Made by a program: the position numbers and the translations under genes. Shown here one piece after another: positions 1 through 4,990 of a stretch of 8,111 bases of DNA. The stretch's first letter is position 1; each line of letters begins with the position of its first letter. Source of the DNA: an uncultured Haloferula sp. (GTDB taxonomy: Bacteria; Verrucomicrobiota; Verrucomicrobiae; Verrucomicrobiales; Akkermansiaceae); contig CAMLOZ010000131.1 of the NCBI GenBank assembly GCA_946481625.1, positions 1-8,111 of the forward strand. The letters run 5' to 3'. Under the pieces are notes generated by a model. That model searched no databases. It was not told the origin of the DNA and worked only from the letters and a program-made list of their open reading frames with translations.

Positions 1-455
1 TCGCCTGGTTCACGATCCTTCCCGAACTCATCGGCGTCTGGAAAATCCAACAGCAAATGGTCGCGGACATCGCCGCCGTTTTCGGCAAGTCCGGCGAACT
101 CTCGAAGGAACGGATGCTCTACTGCCTCTTCCGCCACACCGCCGCCCAGGCCATGCGCGACCTCGTCGTCCGCGTCGGCGAACGCTACCTCGTCCGCCAA
201 GCCTCCTTCCACACCCTGCAAAAGGTCGCCGGTCGCATCGGCATCAAGATCACCCAGTCCACCATCCGCAAATCCCTCGCCCGCTGGATCCCCGTCGCCG
301 GCGCCCTCGGCGTCGGCGGCTATGCCTACGCCGACACCCGCAAGGTCGCCCTCACCGCCATCGAATTCTTCAGCAGCGACGCCTCGCTCCTCGACACCGA
401 CGAGGACAGCCCCCTCCCACAACCTCCCCCGCTTCCCAAACTCCCTCCCGCATAA
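1..455 (+). CDS. C-terminal part of an EcsC/DUF697-like protein (5' end outside window)
   Basis: The reading frame is open from base 3, upstream of the first internal ATG at 57, so the gene starts before the window and ends at the TAA at 453-455. About 150 residues are visible. They begin AWFTILPELIGVWKIQQQM, followed by an amphipathic segment with AAVFGK, LFRHTAAQAMRDLVVRVGER, and a small-residue hydrophobic stretch WIPVAGALGVGGYAYADTRKVA. The 'iPvaGAlgvggyay-DTR-va--A--fF' ending resembles the C-terminus of EcsC-family or DUF697-like proteins, which associate with membranes and whose biochemistry is poorly defined. The last 14 or so residues are a proline-rich tail. Codons end almost always in C. 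Family assignment comes from motif memory only; a different membrane-associated family with the same ending is possible. No downstream gene follows on the same strand for about 350 bp. Confidence 0.75.
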   Translation, partial: AWFTILPELIGVWKIQQQMVADIAAVFGKSGELSKERMLYCLFRHTAAQAMRDLVVRVGERYLVRQASFHTLQKVAGRIGIKITQSTIRKSLARWIPVAGALGVGGYAYADTRKVALTAIEFFSSDASLLDTDEDSPLPQPPPLPKLPPA

Positions 456-461
456 GTGGCC

Positions 462-530
462 CACGCCTCCGGCGTGAGGCAGAGTAGCCGTCAGCTCCGC
501 TGTCGGAGAGGAGACCGCAAGCCTCCGGCG
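462..530. repeat. GC hairpin cluster with a repeated GCCTCCGGCG 10-mer
   Basis: CACGCC (462-467) and GGCGTG (471-476) form a 6-bp stem with a TCC loop, beginning 7 nt after the stop codon of the upstream gene. CTCCG (495-499) and CGGAG (504-508) form a second, 5-bp stem with a CTGT loop. The 10-mer GCCTCCGGCG occurs at 465-474 and again at 521-530. No T-run follows either stem, so an intrinsic terminator is not supported. The layout looks like an intergenic palindromic repeat unit. Confidence 0.55.
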
Positions 531-595
531 CGGACGAAGCGCCTCCCCAGCCCGCTTTCCCGATTCATCCCGCACCTCTAGGGTCCGGTTTCCAT

Positions 596-626
596 CTCCG
601 CGTTCTCCTCCGCGTCTCCGCGGTTC
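596..626 (-). repeat. AACCGC-GG-AGACGC-GG type dispersed repeat, copy 1
   Basis: Read on the minus strand this copy starts GAACCGCGGAGACGCGGAG and continues with a second AACGCGGAG block. Its plan, AACCGC-GG-AGACGC-GG-AG, matches that of the copy at 651-679, where GG is replaced by CA. From memory, sequences of this type (AACCGCGGAGACGCGGAG, AACCGCCAAGACGCCAAG, AACCACAGAGACACAGAG) are scattered between genes of many unrelated bacteria. Their function is unknown to me. Confidence 0.55.
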
Positions 627-650
627 GTTTCCTCCAAACTCCACTCCAAC

Positions 651-679
651 CTGGCGCACTTGGCGTCTTGGCGGTTCAC
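651..679 (-). repeat. AACCGC-CA-AGACGC-CA type dispersed repeat, copy 2
   Basis: Read on the minus strand this copy starts GTGAACCGCCAAGACGCCAA and then continues GTGCGCCAG. It has the same plan and orientation as the copy at 596-626, and the two GAACCGC starts lie 51 bp apart (677 and 626). It is noncoding in any credible frame. Confidence 0.6.
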
Positions 680-802
680 CTCCCTGCATCCCACACCTCC
701 GGCCAAGGAAATTTCCCAAACCCTGTCGGCAAGCCCCTCTTTTCTGCTCCTCCCGATATCGATCCCCTATCTTCCTCCCCGGCTTCCCTGCTACCCTGAG
801 GA

Positions 803-1264
803 ATGGCCGACACACCCACCAAACACCACCGCCCCCTCAGCCCCCGTCAGCTCATCTTCGCCCGCCTCGTCGCCGACGGCACCACCCAGACCGCCGCCTA
901 CGCCCAGGTCTACGGCAAGAAATCCAGCAAGGCCGACGCCTCCGCCCTCGCCAACCACCCCAAGGTCGCCGCCGAAATCGCCCGCCGCCAGCGCGAAGCC
1001 GAAGCCCGCGCCGACATGAAGCGCGACGACATGGTCCGCTACCTCGTCTCCATCCTCCACACCCCCGTCGGCGAACTCAACGACTCCCATCCCCTCGTTC
1101 AGGAGATCAACACCGTCCACCGCGGCGACACCGACTTCCTCCGCATCAAAGCCCTCCCCAAACTCCAAGCCGCCCGTCTCCTCTGCCAAATCATGGGCTG
1201 GCTCAAACCGCAAGAGGAAGAGCCCAAGGAACTCAATATCGTCATCAAAAAGATGTGGGATTAA
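803..1264 (+). CDS. Small-terminase-like protein (Terminase_2 type), orphan
   Basis: This encodes 153 residues. An in-frame TGA lies at 797-799, so ATG at 803 is the earliest ATG in frame; the GAGG just before it is too close to act as a normal Shine-Dalgarno site. Residues 11-60 (LSPRQLIFARLVADGTTQTA, then AAYAQVYG, then NHPKVAAEIARRQ) fit the N-terminal helix-turn-helix of phage terminase small subunits, whose usual pattern is 'LT-rQ-lF---y--g-n-t-AA--AGY-----A---a--ll-nP-V---i'. In phages that domain recognises the DNA packaging site and recruits the ATPase/nuclease large subunit. The C-terminal half is charged and helical (IKALPKLQAARLLCQIMGWL) and ends KKMWD. No large terminase, portal or capsid gene follows; the next gene is convergent. 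It may be a prophage remnant or a domesticated DNA-binding protein. Codons are almost entirely C-ending, like the first gene, so it does not look recently acquired. Confidence 0.8.
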   Translation: MADTPTKHHRPLSPRQLIFARLVADGTTQTAAYAQVYGKKSSKADASALANHPKVAAEIARRQREAEARADMKRDDMVRYLVSILHTPVGELNDSHPLVQEINTVHRGDTDFLRIKALPKLQAARLLCQIMGWLKPQEEEPKELNIVIKKMWD

Positions 1265-1280
1265 CAACCCCGCCCCCGGC

Positions 1281-1310
1281 GGAGTTCGGAGTTCAGAGTT
1301 CCTCCCTCAC
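1281..1310. repeat. GAGTTC-GGAGTTC tandem repeat remnant
   Basis: GGAGTTC occurs at 1281-1287 and 1288-1294 reads GGAGTTC again, followed by AGAGTTC (1295-1301), giving three 7-bp units in a row. The block lies 17 bp after the terminase-like stop codon. It runs into TTCCTCCCTCAC (1299-1310), a 12-mer that reappears at 4941-4952 over the stop codon of the GH31 gene. The rest of the 187-bp convergent gap (1265-1451) holds a small stem (CCGCC/GGCGG, 1270-1282) and a GATCCA-GT-TGGATC palindrome (1369-1382), with no clear terminator. Confidence 0.5.
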
Positions 1311-1451
1311 CATCTCCGCCCTTCCCTCCGCGCTCCCGAACAACGATTCACCGCCCCCATCCTCTCCTGATCCAGTTGGATCGACCCGGCGCCCCTGCAC
1401 CACTGGAAAGCCAAGTCAACGCAATCCGTCCCGCAGTCCACGCCCGACAAA

Positions 1452-2453
1452 TCAGAACTCGGGAAGCGTGTCCCTGACATCCTTCGATACGATCGATTCC
1501 CTCCACGCCTTCGCCGCCTCCTTGTCACCGTGCGACAAGAGGAAGCGCACGATGCTGGAAGCCGCCGCATCCTTTGTTTCCCCGGTCAGATCTGCCTCAA
1601 CCCATTCACCGGCAGCCATGGAATCGCTCTGCAGGTAACCTTCAACAAAGGCGACAACCAACGACGAATCCCCGGTTCGCTCCGCCGCCGCCAATACGAG
1701 CGCCCGCGTCTTGCCAGGAGACGTCACCCCCGCCTCCGCGAGACAACTTTGCCGGTCGCCCCCGTCGTAGTCCCCGGGGTGGTCGAGCACCTCCGAAATC
1801 GCCTTCGAGACATCCCGGGAACGGAGGCCTGCCAGGAATTCCTTCATATACTGCTGGCGGATCTCCATGGGAAAGCCGCTGGCAAGCTCGCGCGCCTGGC
1901 CGGTCGTCACATAACCCAGCTCCAGCGACTCGTGTGCTGTGTATCCCAGAAGCAGGGTCCGGATCTCTTCTGACCGCGCCTTCGCCAGGAGCGAGGCCGC
2001 CTCGCCCGGCTTCATATCGGTCTTCTCTTGTGCCAGTGCCCTGCGCAACAGGCTGCGGTCCTTCCCGATCTCGGAGGCGTCCGCCCACTCGACCAGCAAT
2101 CGCGTCCGGTCGGGAGGAAAGTTCTCCGCCACCCGGGCCAGCAACGCGTCGCGCAGGGGCCCTGGAGGCAGGGTCCCGGCTTGCTCGAGCATCGCGGAGG
2201 GGTTCTCCCGCAGCGCCAAACGCAAATCGGAATCAAGGGATTTGAGGTCCGCCGGCGAAAGTTTCCTGACCTTGGCAAGGATCTCTTGCGGATCGGGAAC
2301 CCTTGCCTGCGGTTCCCTCCTCGATCGCCCGGAGGAGCCGTGCGCGGAAGCGGCTTCCCTTTCCGCACCCTCCTGCCCCTGCTTGTCACCGCACCCGATC
2401 ATCAGGAACGATGCTGCCAAGGCGAGGGCACCTTCTCTTACCGGCCTCTTCAT
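1452..2453 (-). CDS. Putative lipoprotein B with helical-repeat-like domain (paralogue of the upstream gene)
   Basis: The product is 333 residues from the ATG at 2451-2453. I chose this start because it puts a lipoprotein signal at the N-terminus: MKRPVREG, a hydrophobic run, then the lipobox LMIGC with Cys21. Other starts are a TTG at 2507 and an ATG at 2504 that overlaps the upstream stop as TGATG; the latter would allow translational coupling but adds 17 residues ahead of the signal. After Cys21 comes a charged, Ser/Gly-rich linker to about residue 48, then an all-helical domain starting DPQEILAKVRKL. Landmarks shared with the upstream gene include ENFP, EWADAS, a C-terminal AAGEWV and a final A--WR-SI block. 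The family is unrecognised. The 'DP-AA-eW' pattern recalls helical repeat proteins common in Verrucomicrobiota. It probably sits on a membrane facing the periplasm. It is the last gene of a likely three-gene operon. Confidence 0.8.
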   Translation of the reverse strand: MKRPVREGALALAASFLMIGCGDKQGQEGAEREAASAHGSSGRSRREPQARVPDPQEILAKVRKLSPADLKSLDSDLRLALRENPSAMLEQAGTLPPGPLRDALLARVAENFPPDRTRLLVEWADASEIGKDRSLLRRALAQEKTDMKPGEAASLLAKARSEEIRTLLLGYTAHESLELGYVTTGQARELASGFPMEIRQQYMKEFLAGLRSRDVSKAISEVLDHPGDYDGGDRQSCLAEAGVTSPGKTRALVLAAAERTGDSSLVVAFVEGYLQSDSMAAGEWVEADLTGETKDAAASSIVRFLLSHGDKEAAKAWRESIVSKDVRDTLPEF

Positions 2454-2503
2454 AGGCAAATCATCGCGGTGGTGATAACCGATTCGGCACAACCAAAGCG
2501 ACA

Positions 2504-3535
2504 TCAAGGCAGCGGTACCGACTCCTTGATCTGTTCATCCGTGATCGAATCCCGCCACTTCCTCGCGGACTCGTAGTTACCCTTGCTGTTATAGAACAAG
2601 GCCAATTCCTTCGCGGCCAAGTCCTTGGGAGCTCCATCAAGGCCGGAAACCCATTCGCCCGCGGCGGCGGGGTCCTTCTGCGACCAGCCGCTCACGAAGG
2701 GAGCGATCACGTAATAGGAATCCTCGTGTTTGATCGCCGCATTGATGATCGGCAGCGCCTGGCGGGGTTCCCGACCCGCTGAACGTTTGACACACGCTTC
2801 CACGGACGACTGTTCGAGCTCCCCGCGATTCGCCCAAGCCTCAGACAGCGCGAAGGCGGGTCGATTGTAGGACAAGCCCGAAATGAACTTGCTCATGAAT
2901 TCGCTCCTCATCTTCTCGGGAAGCTGCTGCGACAGCGCCTTTGCGCCGGTCATGCTGGCTTCTTTCTCGGACGCGGCTTGGTACCCTAGATAGTTCAACA
3001 ATCGGGAAGCCACTCTATCCGATTTCACCTCTCTGGCCAGTTGAAGAGCTTCATCGCGTTTCAAGCTGCCTCCATCCGGGGGCAGCGCCAAGCCAATCAC
3101 GGACTGGTCTTCCTTGAAAGGCGACGCGTCGGCCCACTTGACAAGCTCGCCCGCCATCTCCTTCGGAAAGTTCTCCACGACGACCCTCAGCGCAAGATCG
3201 CGGCGACTTCCCGGCGACAGCTCTCCCACCCTCTTAAGGGCGTCAGCAGGGTTGGCTTTCGTCATCGCCGCGATATCTCCTGCCATTAAATCCAGTTGGC
3301 CGATATCGGTTTCCTTCAGCTTCGTGAGAACTTCCTCCGGATCCACCCGGCGGGGCTCCACCGCATTCCTAGCCTCCCGACCGGACCCTCCGGAACCGGA
3401 GAATTTCACCGATGAGGAGGAGCCTGTCCCGGACTGACCATTGCGGGCCGTTTCCTCCCGGTCACAGGAAACACTTGAACAAACGGCCACAACTGCTCCG
3501 GACAACAGGGCTATTGTATGTACTACACTCCTCAT
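2504..3535 (-). CDS. Putative lipoprotein A with helical-repeat-like domain (paralogue of the downstream gene)
   Basis: The product is 343 residues from the ATG at 3533-3535. The open frame runs further upstream to a GTG at 3637, but the ATG gives a clean export signal, MRSVVHTIALLSGAVVAVCSS, and a possible lipobox SVSC with Cys24 and Asp25. The -3 residue is Ser instead of the usual Leu or Val, so lipidation is less certain than for the downstream paralogue. A Ser/Gly-rich linker runs to about residue 58, then a helical domain begins VDPEEVLTKLKE. Landmarks are NPADAL, GELSPGSRRDLALR, VENFP, KWADAS, WSQKDPAAAGEWV and ARKWRDSI. They occur in the same order as in the next gene, so the two are tandem duplicates that have diverged strongly. 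The spacing is 37 bp from the Tat-signal gene upstream and 50 bp to the paralogue downstream. No known catalytic motif is visible. Confidence 0.8.
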   Translation of the reverse strand: MRSVVHTIALLSGAVVAVCSSVSCDREETARNGQSGTGSSSSVKFSGSGGSGREARNAVEPRRVDPEEVLTKLKETDIGQLDLMAGDIAAMTKANPADALKRVGELSPGSRRDLALRVVVENFPKEMAGELVKWADASPFKEDQSVIGLALPPDGGSLKRDEALQLAREVKSDRVASRLLNYLGYQAASEKEASMTGAKALSQQLPEKMRSEFMSKFISGLSYNRPAFALSEAWANRGELEQSSVEACVKRSAGREPRQALPIINAAIKHEDSYYVIAPFVSGWSQKDPAAAGEWVSGLDGAPKDLAAKELALFYNSKGNYESARKWRDSITDEQIKESVPLP

Positions 3536-3572
3536 CGGTCGCAATCTCACGAAACCATCAAACCACGGGGCC

Positions 3573-4538
3573 TCAATCGGGCAACCATTTACTCCAACCT
3601 TCAGCGGTATCTCCGGCTTCCGGTGTCCAATTTCCACCCGGCTCCTTCTTGAGGGTACGGGTTCTCTTGGCTCGGGCCATCCCCCAAATCAGGGCGATGT
3701 TGGAAGCCTTCGCCTCCTCCGCCTCCGGTGTCCATTCGACGATGTCCTTGATCGTCCATTTGAAATTGGGATCGTCCTGATAGGCAGATGCCCAAGTCCA
3801 ACCATACTTCGACCATTCCGCGAGCAAGCCCAGCTTGGTCGTCGCAGGAGAAAGGTTTTTCGCGGCATCGGACGCGGGATTCTCAGTCATATCCGGCGAC
3901 TCGGGATCGTCCGGCGGAGTCTCCCCTTCCTTCCAAGGACCGACGGTCTTGGTTAAAAACTCCAAGTCAACTTCAACCACGACTGTCTCCGCGAACCCGG
4001 TCGAGGGCAGGTTGATGTCATTCGGATGCAGGAAATTGTACCAAGCGAAGTCCGCCAGCGCCTTGCCCTTCTGGGCATAGCTGTGTTCGAACCGGATCTT
4101 GTTCGGCGGGATCCCGTTCAGCATTTCACTCGGCGACACCGTCAGTGAGGAATGCGGGTTCATTACCGACTGGACCGTGAGCGTCAGCATCCCGACTTCC
4201 TGCCCCCAACCGTCGTTGATCGGAGTTGCGATGACGCCGCTCGTCTTCGGGTTTCCATTCTGGTCCTTCGGGTGGGATTTCACATAAATCCCCCACTGGA
4301 TCTCCTTTTTGAACTCGGTCTTGGCGCTATCCCCCGCCGCTCCGCCAGTTTCCGTCGCCCACGACCTTTCCACACTGTGCCAGGCGATGAGCGCACCTGC
4401 CGTAGCCCCACCCGTGCGCTTCAGGAAAAGCCTGCGGCTCAAATTGTTATTCCAACCACCGCCGCCAGATGAGAGGTCACTTATAAGGGCTTGAAAAAGA
4501 AGATCACGAGGTATCTCTAAATTGGGTTTGTTACGCAT
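3573..4538 (-). CDS. Tat-signal exported protein of unknown function
   Basis: The product is 321 residues from the ATG at 4536-4538. A twin-arginine motif SRRLFLK lies at residues 34-40. It is followed by the hydrophobic stretch GGATAGALIAWH and a likely cleavage site near SWA-TE (residues 61/62), so the mature protein would be folded in the cytoplasm and exported by Tat. About 33 residues precede the motif (MRNKPNLEIPRDLLFQALIS, then a Gly/Asn-rich spacer), which is longer than usual. The mature part has a beta-like section (WGIYVKSH, GMLTLTVQSVMNPHSSLTV, TVVVEVDLEFL), then a proline/acidic segment (GETPPDDPESPDMTE), then a Trp-rich end (KYGWTWASAYQDD, WTIKDIVEWTPEAEE, WSKWLPD). I recognise no family and no cofactor motif. 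It is the first gene of the probable operon with the two lipoproteins, and a candidate promoter lies at 4607-4634. Confidence 0.8.
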   Translation of the reverse strand: MRNKPNLEIPRDLLFQALISDLSSGGGGWNNNLSRRLFLKRTGGATAGALIAWHSVERSWATETGGAAGDSAKTEFKKEIQWGIYVKSHPKDQNGNPKTSGVIATPINDGWGQEVGMLTLTVQSVMNPHSSLTVSPSEMLNGIPPNKIRFEHSYAQKGKALADFAWYNFLHPNDINLPSTGFAETVVVEVDLEFLTKTVGPWKEGETPPDDPESPDMTENPASDAAKNLSPATTKLGLLAEWSKYGWTWASAYQDDPNFKWTIKDIVEWTPEAEEAKASNIALIWGMARAKRTRTLKKEPGGNWTPEAGDTAEGWSKWLPD

Positions 4539-4551
4539 AGACCCGCATCCG

Positions 4552-4611
4552 CTAGACCCTTCCGGCCGAACCGGTCAATGAAAAACCAGCCGATGCCAAA
4601 GTTCTCATCAT
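4552..4611 (-). CDS. Possible 19-residue leader ORF before the Tat-signal gene
   Basis: On the minus strand TAGGAG-TTTT-ATG-ATG gives a well-placed Shine-Dalgarno site, which is unusual in this window. The frame encodes MMRTLASAGFSLTGSAGRV and stops at TAG, 13 nt before the ATG of the Tat-signal gene. The peptide has no recognisable attenuator codon run. The candidate -10 box at 4607-4612 overlaps this start, so the ORF would be translated only if transcription begins further upstream. It may be chance. Confidence 0.2.
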   Translation of the reverse strand: MMRTLASAGFSLTGSAGRV

Positions 4612-4634
4612 AAAACTCCTAGACGATCTAACAA
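4607..4634 (-). promoter_or_regulatory. Candidate sigma-70 promoter for the Tat/lipoprotein operon
   Basis: On the minus strand TTGTTA (4629-4634) is followed after 16 bp by TATGAT (4607-4612), matching the -35 consensus at 4 of 6 and the -10 at 5 of 6 positions. Transcription would begin near 4600, leaving about 60 nt of leader before the ATG at 4538. The surrounding bases are locally AT-rich, unlike the rest of the window. It was found by eye. Confidence 0.4.
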
Positions 4635-4666
4635 TGGATACAAAATATGTCGCAATCACACCAGTG

Positions 4667-4684
4667 GCGACCTGAGCGACCTGA
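4667..4684. repeat. Tandem 9-mer GCGACCTGA x2
   Basis: GCGACCTGA occurs at 4667-4675 and again, immediately adjacent and identical, at 4676-4684. It lies about 55 bp upstream of the operon's candidate -10 box, read on the minus strand. It could be a binding site or part of a dispersed repeat; nothing more can be said. Confidence 0.5.
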
Positions 4685-4832
4685 GGCGTTGATCCGCCCG
4701 AAGTCCCGCGAGAATCCATGGTTCCCTTCCCACAACATATCGGAAGAACGAAGCCCCCGGCACCCGCCGCCGCAGCTCCGCTCCGGCACCTTCCACACCT
4801 TCCCAGACCACCCACCTTAACCCGTCCCCCCC

Positions 4833-4886
4833 TTTGGAGCCGCAGGCTCTCTCGGAGTGCGGCGAGCATCGCCGTTTTGGAGCGCA
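4833..4886. repeat. Two-hairpin repeat unit flanked by TTTGGAGC
   Basis: TTTGGAGC-CGCA (4833-4844) recurs as TTTGGAGC-GCA (4876-4886), 43 bp later. Between them lie two short stems: GAGCC/GGCTC with a GCA loop (4837-4849) and CGGCGA/TCGCCG, again with a GCA loop (4860-4874). The second stem is followed by TTTT on the plus strand, but no plus-strand gene ends here. The arrangement suggests a mobile or amplified extragenic palindrome, similar in style to the cluster at 462-530. Confidence 0.5.
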
Positions 4887-4920
4887 TCCATCCCTCATCG
4901 CCGCCCTCCCGTTTCCCAGG

Positions 4921-4990
4921 CTCCACGCTCCGAGCTCAGATTCCTCCCTCACTCGATATTCGAAGTCCGCCGCTCAACACTCGATGTCCT
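4921..4990. repeat. Dispersed-repeat-like block covering the 3' end of the GH31 gene
   Basis: CTCCACGCTCCGAGCTC (4921-4937) is a CTCC/GCTC-type low-complexity repeat. TTCCTCCCTCAC follows at 4941-4952 and matches 1299-1310. Then comes a 21-bp imperfect tandem repeat: CTCGATATTCGAAGTCC (4952-4968) and CTCAACACTCGATGTCC (4973-4989). On the minus strand the tandem units encode RTSSVE-R-RTSNIE, the last residues of the GH31 protein, and its TGA stop lies at 4949-4951. From memory, TCGATATTCGA-like tandem repeats are common between genes in Verrucomicrobiota and Planctomycetota. Confidence 0.5.

Larger units (their letters stand above)
456..802. other. Gene-free stretch with dispersed-repeat remnants
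   Basis: These 347 bp separate two plus-strand genes. I see no credible coding frame: the only plus-strand ORF inside it starts at 660 and is a proline-rich product out of frame with the terminase-like gene. The first part (462-530) carries small GC hairpins and a repeated 10-mer. The middle (596-679) carries two related repeat copies, listed separately. The last 120 bp are pyrimidine-rich and show no convincing -35/-10 pair. Confidence 0.6.
4539..4948. other. Gene-free, repeat-rich stretch between two minus-strand genes
   Basis: This 410-bp stretch separates the GH31 gene from the Tat-signal gene. Long open frames cross it on both strands, but their products are low-complexity or obvious repeat translations, such as a minus-strand GAWSLGN segment. 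It holds a candidate promoter, a tandem 9-mer, a hairpin repeat and repeat-like sequence reaching into the GH31 stop codon, all listed separately. The part from about 4690 to 4830 is purine-rich on the minus strand and I see nothing definite in it. Confidence 0.55.

Noticed and set aside
791..1267. Minus-strand ORF of 158 codons opposite the terminase-like gene
   Set aside because: Its product is dominated by Gly, Val, Asp and Glu, as expected from reading the complement of NNC-rich codons. The plus-strand frame has a recognisable domain.
1369..1382. GATCCA-GT-TGGATC palindrome as operator or terminator
   Set aside because: It lies between convergent genes, has too small a loop for a hairpin with full arms, and no T-run. 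It may be chance.
1574..2245. Plus-strand ORF of 223 codons opposite lipoprotein B
   Set aside because: It is a Pro/Arg/Ser-rich antisense product. The minus-strand frame has a signal peptide and a paralogue.
4860..4878. CGGCGA/TCGCCG hairpin plus TTTT as an intrinsic terminator
   Set aside because: The T-run is on the plus strand, but no plus-strand gene ends upstream. The stem is only 6 bp and sits within a repeat unit.
4552..4926. Minus-strand ORF of 124 codons filling the gap between GH31 and the Tat-signal gene
   Set aside because: Its N-terminal half is Gly/Arg/Ala-rich and derives from repeat sequence. Only the last 19 codons have a good ribosome-binding site, and they are listed as a weak separate ORF.
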